64,000 nucleotides of DNA from an uncultured Eubacteriales bacterium (GCA_900548625.1 URLO01000007.1:1-64000); one strand, 5' to 3'. Counted from the stretch's first letter, positions 16,831 to 25,661 are shown. Numbers and translations are program-made. The notes: a model not told the origin generated them from the letters alone.

Positions 16831-17849
16831 AGTGCGCGCACCAGCGCCTCCAGCGTCTCCTGCGAGGTCGCCCACGAGGTCACAAAGCGGACGGCCGTGT
16901 TCGTCTCATCGACCTTGGCGTTGAGTTCAAAGGAGAAATCACGTTCCAGCTCGCGGATCTTCTCGTCCGGCAGGATGGGGAACAGCTGATTGGTGTACGG
17001 CTCAGCGTAGAAGGGATAGCCCTTTTCGCGCAGTGCGCGGGCAAGCTCCTTCGCCGCATCGTCGGCGTGACGCGCAAGCGCCAGCCAGAGGTCGTCCTTC
17101 AGGAACGCCAGAAACTGCACGCCGAGCAGCCGCCCCTTGGCGAGCACGCCGCCGCGCTGCTTGAGGGCATTGCGGAAGTAGGGGTGGAAGTCCTTGTTGA
17201 CCAGCACCAGAATCTCACCGAACAGCAGGCCGTTCTTCGTGCCGCCGATGTAAAATGCGTCGCAGAGGCGCGCGAAATCCTCAGGCTGAAGGTCGTTTTC
17301 CTCGCTCACGAGCGCGGCGCCCATACGCGCGCCGTCCAGATAGAGGTACAGCCCCAGCTCGCGGCACGTCGCGGAGAGCGCTTCCAGCTCGGCCCTGGTG
17401 TAGATCGTGCCAAGCTCGGTCGCATCGGAGACATAGACCATTTTCGGCACGACCATGTGCCCGTCGTCGCCACCGTGATGTGCAGCGACGACGCCGCGGA
17501 CATCCTCCGGCGTCAGCTTGCCTTCCGGCGTCGGGACAACACAGACCTTGTGGCCGGTCGCCTCGACGGAGGCCGATTCATGCACGGCGATGTGCGCCGT
17601 TTCGGCGGCGATGACAGCCTCCCACGGGCGGAGCGCCGCTGCGATGAGCGTCAGATTGGTGATCGTGCCGCCCAGCATGAAATGAACGTCCGCCTCCGGG
17701 CAGGCAAAGCGGCGGCGGACAGCCTCAATGGCCTCCGCACAGTAGGGGTCGCGGCCGTAGCCGACGGTCGATTCCAGATTTGTTGCGGCCAGGGCGTCGA
17801 AAATCGCGGGATGTGCGCCCTCGGAATAGTCGTTTCGGAAAAAGTACAT
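16827..17849 (-). CDS. ltaE: Low-specificity L-threonine aldolase
   Basis: A 340-residue PLP enzyme of the beta-eliminating lyase family. The PLP lysine lies in FYIGGTKNGLLFG. LYLYLDGARMGAAL carries the conserved Asp-Gly-Ala-Arg. The N-terminus FRNDYSEGAHPAI is typical. It cleaves L-threonine or allo-threonine to glycine and acetaldehyde. It is followed by mug with a 4-nt overlap and preceded by the flippase gene 6 nt upstream. Confidence 0.88.
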   Translation of the reverse strand: MYFFRNDYSEGAHPAIFDALAATNLESTVGYGRDPYCAEAIEAVRRRFACPEADVHFMLGGTITNLTLIAAALRPWEAVIAAETAHIAVHESASVEATGHKVCVVPTPEGKLTPEDVRGVVAAHHGGDDGHMVVPKMVYVSDATELGTIYTRAELEALSATCRELGLYLYLDGARMGAALVSEENDLQPEDFARLCDAFYIGGTKNGLLFGEILVLVNKDFHPYFRNALKQRGGVLAKGRLLGVQFLAFLKDDLWLALARHADDAAKELARALREKGYPFYAEPYTNQLFPILPDEKIRELERDFSFELNAKVDETNTAVRFVTSWATSQETLEALVRAL

Positions 17850-17855
17850 GGCAGG

Positions 17856-19424
17856 CTACCTCACTTCCTTTGTTTTCTCCATTGTACGGCGCTTTTCACA
17901 GAAAGTCAACGCCCCTCTGCGCGGCAGCAGCATCCGGCGCAGCCGGCGCGCTTCCTCCGGCGGCATCGCGCCGCTCAGTGTCAGAAGCGCCGGGTAGAGC
18001 GCCAAAAACAGGACGCAGATGCAGCCCGCCTGCGAAAGCGGCCCTGCCTCCGGCAGCAGCAGACAGCCGCCTGCGGAAAGCAGCCCGCACGCGAGCGTTT
18101 TTATAAGAAACACCGGCCGCACGCAGCAGCCGCTCGCGTCCGTCAAAAGCTGCAGGCTGAGATAAAAATTGACGGCGTGGGTCACGGCGAACGTAAGGAT
18201 GTAGCCGCCCATGCCAAGCCGCGGAAGCAGAAACCAGAGCATCGCAATGTCCATAAGCGAGGTGATCGTGTTGTTCCGCACACATGAGACCTGCCGCCCG
18301 AGGCCCTTGCACATGCCGTCAACGATGGCGTCCGGATAGAGGATCAGGACGAGCGGCGCAAACAGGCGCAGATACATGCCCGCCTCCCGGCTCTGATAAA
18401 GCAGCAGTCCAAGCGGCTCCGCCAGCAGAAATTCCAGCGCCGCCACCCCGCACGCAAACAGCGTCGTGAGGTGCAGGCAGCGCTCGCTGAGCGCGCAGAT
18501 GCGCCGCGCATCGCCCTCTGCGCGGCAGCGTGCCAGCTCCGGCAGAAGCAGGTCGGACAGCGAATACAAAATCGCCGCCGGGAACATGAGGATCGGAAAG
18601 ACCATCCCATGCACCGTCCCATAGGCCGCCATTGCCGCCTCCGGCGAGCCGGACACCTGCGAAAGGCCAAGCGGGATGAGCAGCTGCTCCAGCGTGCGCA
18701 GACCGGAGCGCAGGAAATCGCCGAGCGCAAGCGGCACGCAGAGCCTTATGAGGCGCTTTCCGAGCGCCAGTCCCCGCGCCGCAGGGCCAAACCTCCGAAA
18801 ATCGCGGCATAGTAGCCGCGTCAGCCACACGCCGCTGACGCCGGATGCGGCAAGGCCGCCGAGCAGGATGGCACGGCAGACCTGCTCGGCGCCGTCCGCA
18901 CGCAAAAGCAGCAGGAATGTGAACAGGATCGAGGACATCTGCTCCGCGACCTCGACAAGTGCCAGCCGCCGCACCCGGCCGCTGGCCGTAAAATAGCCGC
19001 TCAGGATGCTGACATAGCAGCGCAGCGGCAGCGAGAGCGCTAAGACCCGCAGCCCGGACGCCGCCCGCGCGTCGCGGATCCATACGCGTGCCAGCGTCCC
19101 CGCAAGCAGCCGCAGCGCGGCGGCGGCTGCGCAGCTGCAAACCGCGCCCCATAAAATGCACAGCTCCATCGCACGCCGCACTCCGGCAAAGCGGCGTTTT
19201 CCGTATTCCTCCGCACAGAGATACATCGCTGCCGTGCGCGCGCCGGAAAGACCGAGCGTCATGGCAAGGGCGCCGACCGCGGTTACAAGCTGCAAGAGCC
19301 CCAGCCCGACTGCACCGGCGCGGCTCGAAAGATAGACCTGAAATGCCATTGCCGCGCCGCGCAGCAGCAGGTCGATTGCCGTCAGCAGCAGCGCGTTGTG
19401 AAGGATCGAACGCTTCGGAAGCAA
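17856..19424 (-). CDS. SpoVB/MATE-like polysaccharide flippase
   Basis: A 522-residue membrane protein with about 12-14 transmembrane helices. The opening ILHNALLLTAIDLLLRGAAM and the order of loops match the SpoVB branch of the MOP superfamily, which flips lipid-linked cell-wall precursors, often for the spore cortex. The start is a TTG at 19424, eight bases from GGAGG. That GGAGG lies in the stem of the terminator hairpin at 19432-19460. It probably forms an operon with ltaE and mug. Confidence 0.78.
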   Translation of the reverse strand: MLPKRSILHNALLLTAIDLLLRGAAMAFQVYLSSRAGAVGLGLLQLVTAVGALAMTLGLSGARTAAMYLCAEEYGKRRFAGVRRAMELCILWGAVCSCAAAAALRLLAGTLARVWIRDARAASGLRVLALSLPLRCYVSILSGYFTASGRVRRLALVEVAEQMSSILFTFLLLLRADGAEQVCRAILLGGLAASGVSGVWLTRLLCRDFRRFGPAARGLALGKRLIRLCVPLALGDFLRSGLRTLEQLLIPLGLSQVSGSPEAAMAAYGTVHGMVFPILMFPAAILYSLSDLLLPELARCRAEGDARRICALSERCLHLTTLFACGVAALEFLLAEPLGLLLYQSREAGMYLRLFAPLVLILYPDAIVDGMCKGLGRQVSCVRNNTITSLMDIAMLWFLLPRLGMGGYILTFAVTHAVNFYLSLQLLTDASGCCVRPVFLIKTLACGLLSAGGCLLLPEAGPLSQAGCICVLFLALYPALLTLSGAMPPEEARRLRRMLLPRRGALTFCEKRRTMEKTKEVR

Positions 19425-19460
19425 AAAAACACCTCCCTGTCCAGCTTATGGACAAGGAGG
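19425..19460 (-). terminator. Terminator that also covers the flippase ribosome site
   Basis: CCTCC(C)TGTCCA and TGGACA(A)GGAGG form a stem (19432-19460) followed on the minus strand by TTTTTTT. It ends the upstream membrane-protein gene. The GGAGG used by the flippase gene is inside the stem. Confidence 0.7.
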
Positions 19461-19473
19461 CAGTTGTATTCTC

Positions 19474-20241
19474 TTACTTGAGCTGGAACGTGTAGTACAC
19501 GGCGGCGGCAAGCTCGAACGCGACAGCCGCAAACATGCAGTAGTACGCAAACGCCGCGCCGAACACCAGACAGGCCGCAAAGCACACTGTCCACACCGCG
19601 CAGGTGATGTACAGCGCCAGCGGATTGAACCGCGCATGGAACAGCCGGATGCGCTTTGCTCCGAGGACAAGCATACCCTTGTTCTTCGCCGCATTCGCTG
19701 CAATATACGCGCCGGATGCGATCACAAGCACCAGCACCACCGCAAGCGCGATGCACGGAGCGTTTGCGCCAATGCCGCGCGAGTAGCGGAGGAACGTGCC
19801 GCCCGCCACGACGGTCATGAGGGAAACCAGGAAAAACTCCATCTGATAGAGCATGTAGACGATGTACAGGCAGTAGACCGCGACATGCAGGAATGTCAGC
19901 ATCGAAATATAGGTCGTCCACCAGCGCCACAGCAGCAGACCCGAAAATGCGTACAGCACGGAGACCGCCAGCACATAGGGGCTCACCTTCCGCAGCCAGC
20001 CGCTCCTGACAGCCAGCAGCACCGCAAGCGAAGCCGCCGCCAGAAGGCCAAAGACGATCGCTGTGAGCTTCGACGCCCGCTCGATCGTGTCCGCTCCGTC
20101 GATGGTGCCGTAGTTGTTGGCGACCAGCCGCATCAGAAAGACCGAAACGGCCAGCAGCAGCACCGCGCCCATGATCTTGTAGGCGGCAGCATCGCCGCCC
20201 TTGCGGGCATTTGAGGATGTATGATAGGTATTTCTCGCCAT
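19474..20241 (-). CDS. Hypothetical seven-to-eight-helix membrane protein
   Basis: A 255-residue protein: a short polar N-terminus (MARNTYHTSSNARKGGDAA), then regularly spaced hydrophobic segments at about 23-42, 62-80, 90-108, 110-132, 135-150, 160-182, 208-226 and 228-250. No motif is recognised. It lies between rsmE (20 nt upstream) and a terminator, so it is probably the last gene of the rsmE transcript. Confidence 0.7.
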   Translation of the reverse strand: MARNTYHTSSNARKGGDAAAYKIMGAVLLLAVSVFLMRLVANNYGTIDGADTIERASKLTAIVFGLLAAASLAVLLAVRSGWLRKVSPYVLAVSVLYAFSGLLLWRWWTTYISMLTFLHVAVYCLYIVYMLYQMEFFLVSLMTVVAGGTFLRYSRGIGANAPCIALAVVLVLVIASGAYIAANAAKNKGMLVLGAKRIRLFHARFNPLALYITCAVWTVCFAACLVFGAAFAYYCMFAAVAFELAAAVYYTFQLK

Positions 20242-20260
20242 AGTATCCGTCCTTTGATCG

Positions 20261-21016
20261 TTAATCCAAATCGCCGCACGCGAACAAGATCGCGGTCAGC
20301 GCGCACAGCGGCGCCGTTTCGCAGCGGAGGATGCGCGGCCCGAGCGTGCAGCTCTGAAAACCGTATTCCTGCGCAAGCGTCACCTCTTCCGGCTCAAAGC
20401 CGCCCTCGGGCCCGGTGAGGATCGCCGCCGTATGAAATTCGCAGCCGCCAAGCGCGGCGCGAAGCGACAGACTGTGTTCGTTTTCATAGGGAAGCAGGCG
20501 GAGCTCTGCCGACGCCGCGCGCTGAAGCGCCTCCCGATAGGAGCTGAGCGCCGCGACCTGCGGGATGCAGCCGCGCCCGCACTGTGCTGCCGCGGAGGCC
20601 GCGATCTTCTGCCAGCGCTCCAGCTTGCCCTTCAGCGCCTTCGCATCGGGACGCGAAACACAGCGTGCCGTCGGGAATGCGACGATCTCCGCCGCGCCAA
20701 GCTCCGTCGCCTTCTGAATGACATGCTCCAGCTTATCTGCCTTTGCATAGGCCATGTAGACGCTGCACCGCACATGCGGCTCTGAATCTGAGGGGGCGCT
20801 GCTGTTTACGATGAGGCCAATCTGCCCCGCGCTGACATCGGAGACCGTGCACTGATAGTCCGTGCCGTTTGCGTCGCAAACCGTAACACAGTCGCCGTTT
20901 TTCAGCCGCAAAACCTTAGCATGTGCGGCATTCTCGCCGGTAAGGACAAAAAAATCGCCCAGCGGCGTTTCGGCTGGCACAAAGAACTTCGGCAAATCGA
21001 ATCTCCTGCTTTCCAT
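20261..21016 (-). CDS. rsmE: 16S rRNA (uracil-1498-N3)-methyltransferase
   Basis: A 251-residue SPOUT-family methyltransferase. The N-terminal PUA-like part contains LTGENAAHAKVLRLKNGD. The knot region has ILTGPEGGFEPEEV and LGPRILRCETAPL, which bind AdoMet and define RsmE. It methylates U1498 in the decoding region of 16S rRNA. The start at 21016 lies a few residues before the usual start and is accepted for lack of a better one. Confidence 0.92.
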   Translation of the reverse strand: MESRRFDLPKFFVPAETPLGDFFVLTGENAAHAKVLRLKNGDCVTVCDANGTDYQCTVSDVSAGQIGLIVNSSAPSDSEPHVRCSVYMAYAKADKLEHVIQKATELGAAEIVAFPTARCVSRPDAKALKGKLERWQKIAASAAAQCGRGCIPQVAALSSYREALQRAASAELRLLPYENEHSLSLRAALGGCEFHTAAILTGPEGGFEPEEVTLAQEYGFQSCTLGPRILRCETAPLCALTAILFACGDLD

Positions 21017-21104
21017 TCAACATACTTTGTGTATTATAACAGATGCCGCGCCGTTACGCAAGAGAAAATCTCGCCCGCAGGATCTCACTTTTTAAAAATA
21101 TGGG

Positions 21105-21133
21105 TTGACAAATCGAGCAATGGCGATTATAAT
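21105..21133 (+). promoter_or_regulatory. Promoter of tRNA-Leu(GAG)
   Basis: TTGACA, 17 bases, TATAAT, ending 31 bases before the tRNA. Confidence 0.85.
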
Positions 21134-21164
21134 AATCTGGCACTGAGCAAGTGCAACATAATAT

Positions 21165-21249
21165 GCGAGAGTGCTGGAATAGGTAGACAGGCACGTTTGA
21201 GGTGCGTGTGGCAACCGTCGTGTGAGTTCAAGTCTCATCTCTCGCACCA
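21165..21249 (+). tRNA. tRNA-Leu (anticodon GAG)
   Basis: An 85-nt class II tRNA. The acceptor GCGAGAG pairs with CTCTCGC, CCA is encoded, the anticodon loop is TTTGAGG with anticodon GAG, and the long variable arm is GTGGCAACCGTCGT. This gene is intact and shows no nearby integration remnants, unlike the UAG isoacceptor at 53284. Confidence 0.95.
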
Positions 21250-21250
21250 A

Positions 21251-21282
21251 TCAGAGCAAAGTTCGCTTTGCTCTGATTTTTT
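21251..21282 (+). terminator. Terminator of tRNA-Leu(GAG)
   Basis: TCAGAGCAAAG-TTCG-CTTTGCTCTGA followed by TTTTTT. Confidence 0.9.
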
Positions 21283-21334
21283 ATCATCTGACAGCCGCAG
21301 CGCAGGCTCTGCGCCACCCTAAGGAGGAACCGAG

Positions 21335-21721
21335 ATGCCGATCAATTTTAATGAAGACTCCGTGTGGAATCTCCGCGCGATCAAGCCAGAATCCGTGCGT
21401 GCCGATGTAAACGGTCTGCTCATCGGCGGCGAGGTGATCGTTTCCGCGTTTCAGACCGTGCGCGATCAGCTCGTCTTTACGAACAAGCGCATCATTGCCA
21501 TCGATGTGCAGGGCGTGACCGGCAAGCGGAAATCCTTTACGACCCTCCCCTACTCCAAGGTGCAGTTTTTCACCATCCAGACGCCGGGCTTCATGGAGCT
21601 GTTCTCCGATACGGAGCTGCTTTTGATGTTCTCAAACGGCTTTACTGCAAAGTTTGAGTTTCGCGGAAGCGTGGACATCGGGCAGATCAGCCGCGTGATC
21701 TCGCAGTACGCGCTGGATTGA
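21335..21721 (+). CDS. Bacterial PH-domain protein
   Basis: A 128-residue protein covering a whole bacterial PH domain: LLIGGEVIVSAFQTVRDQLVFTNKR-type strands, then the KRKSFTTLPYSKVQFF turn and a C-terminal helix (DIGQISRVISQYAL). These cytoplasmic domains form ring-like oligomers; the ligand is unknown. Start preceded by AAGGAGG. Confidence 0.8.
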   Translation: MPINFNEDSVWNLRAIKPESVRADVNGLLIGGEVIVSAFQTVRDQLVFTNKRIIAIDVQGVTGKRKSFTTLPYSKVQFFTIQTPGFMELFSDTELLLMFSNGFTAKFEFRGSVDIGQISRVISQYALD

Positions 21722-21761
21722 GCGGAGCGGCGTTTTTTTGAGAGCAAAGGAGTGTAAGCGT

Positions 21762-22166
21762 ATGAACATTCTGGTCATTGACGCACAGGGCGGCGGCATC
21801 GGGCGGCAGGTCGTCTCCGCCATCCGCAAGACCTTCCCCCAGCAGCACATTGTCGCCGTCGGCACGAACAGCGCCGCGACCTCCGCCATGCTGAAGGCCG
21901 GAGCCGACGACGCCACCACCGGAGAAAACGCGGTGGTCGTCTGCTGCCGCACAGCAGACGTCATCATCGGGCCGGTCGGCATTGTCATTGCCGATGCGCT
22001 GCTCGGCGAGATCACGCCGCGCATGGCGGTCGCCGTCGGGCAGAGCCGCGCCAAGCGCATCCTGATCCCGGTCAACCACTGCGACAATCATATCGCAGGC
22101 ACCGGCGATATGAGCATGGCGGGGCTGATCGAGAGCGTGGTCGGTACGCTGCGCGGGCTGCTATAA
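21762..22166 (+). CDS. DUF3842 family protein
   Basis: A 134-residue protein starting MNILVIDAQGGGIGRQVV, with a Rossmann-like glycine-rich turn. The DUF3842 segments LKAGADDATTGENAVVV and ILIPVNHCDNHIAG follow. The Cys-Asp-Asn-His cluster could bind a metal. Function is unknown. Start has AAGGAG nine bases upstream. Confidence 0.75.
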   Translation: MNILVIDAQGGGIGRQVVSAIRKTFPQQHIVAVGTNSAATSAMLKAGADDATTGENAVVVCCRTADVIIGPVGIVIADALLGEITPRMAVAVGQSRAKRILIPVNHCDNHIAGTGDMSMAGLIESVVGTLRGLL

Positions 22167-22171
22167 ATTTC

Positions 22172-22200
22172 TTGTCTTTTTCACCCGTTTCTGCTACACT
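22172..22200 (+). promoter_or_regulatory. Predicted promoter of larEBC
   Basis: TTGTCT, 17 bases, TACACT. It would start transcription about 150 nt before larE. Confidence 0.5.
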
Positions 22201-22204
22201 GAAA

Positions 22205-22341
22205 AGCGGAGCGGATGAACCGCCCGAAGGACGCCGAAGCGTCTGCGCAAAAAATCTTGCAGCACCAAACACCATATATATTATGTATGTCAGGAAGGCA
22301 TACGATCCTTTGAAGGGGATCGTATGCCTTCTTCCGTTTTT
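22205..22341 (+). promoter_or_regulatory. Structured larE leader with intrinsic terminator
   Basis: The first part can fold as GCGG-ATGAA-CCGC followed by CCGAAGG and ACGC-CGAA-GCGT. Then comes an AT-rich spacer. A 14-bp perfect stem (22295-22308 with 22317-22330) and CTTCCGTTTTT end just before the larE ribosome site. A terminator directly ahead of a biosynthetic operon suggests attenuation. The ligand-binding part is not a riboswitch I can name with confidence. Confidence 0.5.
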
Positions 22342-22352
22342 CAGGAGGTTCC

Positions 22353-23099
22353 ATGACCCTATCCGCGTATTTTGCACAGCATCCGAAGGCCGCGCTCGGC
22401 TTTTCCGGGGGCGTTGACTCCTCGTATCTGCTCTATGCCGCGCGGCAGGCCGGGTGCAGCATCCGCCCCTATTTCATCAAGACGCCCTTTCAGCCGCAAT
22501 TTGAGCTGGAGGACGCAAGGCGCCTGTGCGCCTCGCTCGGCGCGGAGCTGACCGTGCTGGAGCTGGACGTGCTGGCCGATCCTGCGGTCGCCGCCAATCC
22601 CGCCGACCGCTGCTACCACTGCAAGCGCCGCCTGTTCGGCACGCTTGCAGCGCGGGCGCTCGCCGATGGCTATACGCTGCTGCTGGACGGTACGAATGCC
22701 TCGGACGATGCAGACGACCGCCCCGGTATGCGTGCCCTGCGCGAGCTGCACGTGGCCTCGCCGCTGCGCGAATGCGGGCTGAGCAAGCCCGAGATCCGCC
22801 GCCTGTCCAAGCAGGCCGGGCTTTTTACCTGGGACAAGCCCGCCTACGCCTGCCTTGCCACGCGCATCCCCACGGGAACGCCGATCACAGCCGAGGCGCT
22901 CCGCATCACCGAGCGCGGCGAGGGCTATCTTTTCTCTCTCGGACTGCGGGATTTCCGCATCCGCTTTCTGCACGGAGCCGCGCGGCTCCAAGTCCCGGAG
23001 GCGCAGCTTCCGCTCGTGCTCGCGCACCGCGAGGAGATCGTCCGGGAGCTCAAGCGCAATTACAGCGCGGTTATGCTGGATCTGGAGGTACGTCCATGA
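22353..23099 (+). CDS. larE: LarE sulfur transferase
   Basis: A 248-residue PP-loop ATPase (ALGFSGGVDSSYLLYAA). Residues CYHCKRRLF and AYACLATRIPTG are typical of LarE. LarE adenylates the pincer precursor and donates sulfur, in some lineages sacrificing its own cysteine, to make the nickel-pincer nucleotide cofactor of lactate racemase-type enzymes. It overlaps larB by 4 nt (ATGA). Confidence 0.92.
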   Translation: MTLSAYFAQHPKAALGFSGGVDSSYLLYAARQAGCSIRPYFIKTPFQPQFELEDARRLCASLGAELTVLELDVLADPAVAANPADRCYHCKRRLFGTLAARALADGYTLLLDGTNASDDADDRPGMRALRELHVASPLRECGLSKPEIRRLSKQAGLFTWDKPAYACLATRIPTGTPITAEALRITERGEGYLFSLGLRDFRIRFLHGAARLQVPEAQLPLVLAHREEIVRELKRNYSAVMLDLEVRP

Positions 23100-23851
23100 A
23101 CGAACATCTGCATGAACTGCTGGAGGCCGTGAAAAACGGCTCCGTTTCCGTGGAGCAGGCGGAGCTCCAGCTCAAAAAAGCGCCGTTTGAGGATCTTGGC
23201 TACGCGAAGATCGATCTGCACCGCGCACTTCGTCAGGGCGCGGCGGAGGTCATCTACGGCGCGGGCAAGACGCCGGAGCAAATTCTCGGCATCGCCTCCG
23301 CCATGCATGGCGCGGGCGTCAGCCCCATTCTCATCACCCGCATCTCCGATCAGGCCGCGCAGCTCGTCTCCGGCGCGCTGCCGCTGGACTACCGGCCGCA
23401 GGCGCATCTTGCCATCGTCGGTGCGCTTCCGGAGCCGGACGCGCCCGGGACGATCGTCGTTGCCGCCGCCGGAACATCAGACTACGCCGTTGCGGAGGAG
23501 GCCGCCGTCACCGCCGAGGTGCACGGCAACCGCGTCATTCGTCTCTACGATGTAGGCGTGGCGGGGCTTCACCGGCTGCTGGCGCATCTGGACGAGCTGA
23601 TGTCCGCGCGCGTCGTCATCGCAGTCGCCGGAATGGAGGGCGCACTTGCCAGCGTAATCGGCGGGCTTGTCTCCTGCCCGGTCATTGCCGTGCCGACCAG
23701 CGTCGGCTACGGTGCCGCCTTCGGCGGCATGGCGGCGCTTTTGTCGATGCTCAACTCCTGCGCCAGCGGCGTGAGCGTCGTAAACATCGACAACGGCTTC
23801 GGCGCGGGCTTCCTCGCCAGCCGCATCAACCACATAGGAGGGACCGCATGA
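23096..23851 (+). CDS. larB: LarB carboxylase/hydrolase
   Basis: A 251-residue protein with a PurE-like C-terminal domain: TIVVAAAGTSDYAVAEEA, VAGMEGALASVIGGL and PTSVGYGAAFGG. LarB carboxylates nicotinic acid adenine dinucleotide and removes AMP, the first step toward the nickel-pincer cofactor. The 4-nt overlaps with larE and larC indicate one translationally coupled operon. Confidence 0.92.
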   Translation: MNEHLHELLEAVKNGSVSVEQAELQLKKAPFEDLGYAKIDLHRALRQGAAEVIYGAGKTPEQILGIASAMHGAGVSPILITRISDQAAQLVSGALPLDYRPQAHLAIVGALPEPDAPGTIVVAAAGTSDYAVAEEAAVTAEVHGNRVIRLYDVGVAGLHRLLAHLDELMSARVVIAVAGMEGALASVIGGLVSCPVIAVPTSVGYGAAFGGMAALLSMLNSCASGVSVVNIDNGFGAGFLASRINHIGGTA

Positions 23852-25068
23852 AAACGATCTATCTTGACTGCTCGATGGGCGCGGCGGGCGACATGCTGAT
23901 GGCGGCGCTCTATGAACTGCTGCCCGAAAAGGAAGCATTTCTTGAAAAAATGAACGCGCTCGGTCTTCCCGGCATCACGCTTTCTGCCGAGCCGTCGGTC
24001 AAATGCGGCATCACCGGGACGCATATGCGCGTGCTGGTGCACGGCGAAGAAGAAAGCACCGCGCACACGCACGGGCATTCGCATGACCACGAGCATGCGC
24101 ATTCGCATGCCGGTCTGCACGAGATCGAGCACCGCATTTCGCACCTTGCGCTCTCCGGGACCGTGCGCGAAAATGTCCTTGCCGTCTACCGCTCCATTGC
24201 GGACGCGGAAAGCCGCGTACACGGCGTGCCCGTTGACGAGATCCACTTCCACGAGGTCGGCTCGCTCGATGCGCTTGCCGATGTGACCGGCGTCTGCCTG
24301 CTGTTCGAGATGCTCGCACCGGAGCAGGTGCTCTGCTCGCCCGTCCATGTAGGAAGCGGTCAGGTGCGCTGCGCGCACGGCATTCTTCCCGTTCCGGCGC
24401 CTGCCACGGCGCGGCTGCTGGAGGGCATTCCGGTCTACGGCGGCAGCATCCGGGGCGAGCTCTGCACGCCGACGGGCGCGGCGCTTCTGCGCCGGTTCGT
24501 CACGCGCTTTGGCGCCATGCCGCCGATGTGCATGGAAAAATGCGGCTACGGCATGGGCACGAAGGATTTTGAGGCAGCCAACTGCGTCCGCGCCATTTGG
24601 GGGCAGACGCTCGCCTCGGGCGGGCAGATCACGGAGCTTGCCTGCAATCTGGACGACATGACGCCGGAGGACGTTGGCTTTGCCATGGAGCGCCTGTTTG
24701 AGGGCGGCGCGCTCGATGTCTACACCACGCCCGTCGGCATGAAGAAAAACCGCCCCGGCGTGCTGCTCACCTGCATGTGCCGTCAGGATTCGGTCGAGGA
24801 GATGGTGCGCCTGCTGTTCCTGCACACCACGACGCTCGGCGTCCGCGCCTCCGTCTGCGACCGCTTCACGCTCTCGCGCCGGCAGTATACCGTCCAGACC
24901 GCACAGGGCGATGTGCGCATCAAAGAGAGCTCCGGCTGGGGCGTCTGCCGCCGCAAGCCGGAGTATGAGGACGTTGCCCGTATTGCGCGCGCCACCGGCC
25001 GCTCGCTGGAGGACGTCCGGTCGGAGAGCGCTTCGCCCTGCTTCCTGAGCGCACAAAAGCCGCGTTAG
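23848..25068 (+). CDS. larC: LarC nickel insertase (single full-length frame)
   Basis: A 406-residue LarC. The N-terminus YLDCSMGAAGDMLMAALYEL is characteristic. Near residues 72-90 lies a His-rich stretch (HTHGHSHDHEHAHSHAG) likely to hold nickel. DEIHFHEVGSLDALADV and ELACNLDDMTPEDVGFA follow. LarC installs nickel into the pincer nucleotide using CTP. In Lactobacillus the gene is read through a programmed frameshift (larC1/larC2); here it is one continuous frame. No larA homologue is in the window. Confidence 0.92.
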   Translation: MKTIYLDCSMGAAGDMLMAALYELLPEKEAFLEKMNALGLPGITLSAEPSVKCGITGTHMRVLVHGEEESTAHTHGHSHDHEHAHSHAGLHEIEHRISHLALSGTVRENVLAVYRSIADAESRVHGVPVDEIHFHEVGSLDALADVTGVCLLFEMLAPEQVLCSPVHVGSGQVRCAHGILPVPAPATARLLEGIPVYGGSIRGELCTPTGAALLRRFVTRFGAMPPMCMEKCGYGMGTKDFEAANCVRAIWGQTLASGGQITELACNLDDMTPEDVGFAMERLFEGGALDVYTTPVGMKKNRPGVLLTCMCRQDSVEEMVRLLFLHTTTLGVRASVCDRFTLSRRQYTVQTAQGDVRIKESSGWGVCRRKPEYEDVARIARATGRSLEDVRSESASPCFLSAQKPR

Positions 25069-25141
25069 GATCGCTCGCAGGATTTACCGTGTCGTTTGCA
25101 GGTGAAACGAATGCAATAAATCGAAATTTGTGGAGGTAAGG

Positions 25142-25582
25142 ATGATAGTACCTGTAGATGAAACAAATCTTCTTCAAGCCGCAACCATCCATTCAATATC
25201 CTGGAAGGAATCGCATCGTGCATTTTGTGCTCCTGATTTCATAGAAACACATACGCCAGATCGGCAACGGGAGTATTTGAGAAACAAGATGAACAACGGA
25301 ACAAAGCTCTATATGCTTATAGAAGAAAAACCAATAGGGGTTGTTTCTGTAACAAAGGGTTTAATAGAGGATCTTTATATTCTTCCAGATATGCAAAACA
25401 TGGGTCATGGAACGAAATTGTTACTATACGCAGTAGGCCAATGTACGGATACCCCTACGCTGTGGATTCTTGAGAATAATATAAATGCTGAGAGACTCTA
25501 TCGTCGAATAGGTTTTAAGGAGACAGGGAGAAAGAACTCAATAACAAATAAACTTGATGAGATTGAGTTCGCATTGACATAA
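25142..25582 (+). CDS. GNAT-family N-acetyltransferase
   Basis: A 146-residue protein with the GNAT core: SVTKGLIEDLYILPDMQNMGHGTKLLLYAV (beta-4 and the pyrophosphate loop) and LWILENNINAERLYRRIGFKETG (motif B). It transfers acetyl from acetyl-CoA to an unknown amine. It is clearly more AT-rich than its neighbours, suggesting recent acquisition. The start at 25142 follows GGAGG; the upstream GTG overlaps that site. Confidence 0.8.
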   Translation: MIVPVDETNLLQAATIHSISWKESHRAFCAPDFIETHTPDRQREYLRNKMNNGTKLYMLIEEKPIGVVSVTKGLIEDLYILPDMQNMGHGTKLLLYAVGQCTDTPTLWILENNINAERLYRRIGFKETGRKNSITNKLDEIEFALT

Positions 25583-25631
25583 ATTCCAGTTTAACGAACT
25601 GACGCCCTCTTCGGAGCGTCCGGACAAAAAG

Positions 25632-25661
25632 TCCTCCGTATGATCGTAACCATACGGAGGA
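25632..25661. terminator. Bidirectional terminator
   Basis: TCCTCCGTATG and CATACGGAGGA form an 11-bp stem between the convergent GNAT and threonine-synthase-like genes. Confidence 0.7.

Noticed and set aside
22205..22270. Glycine riboswitch before larE
   Set aside because: CCGAAGG is present but the conserved CUCAGGCAAAAGGAC segment and P1 pairing are missing, so it is kept only as an unnamed structured leader.
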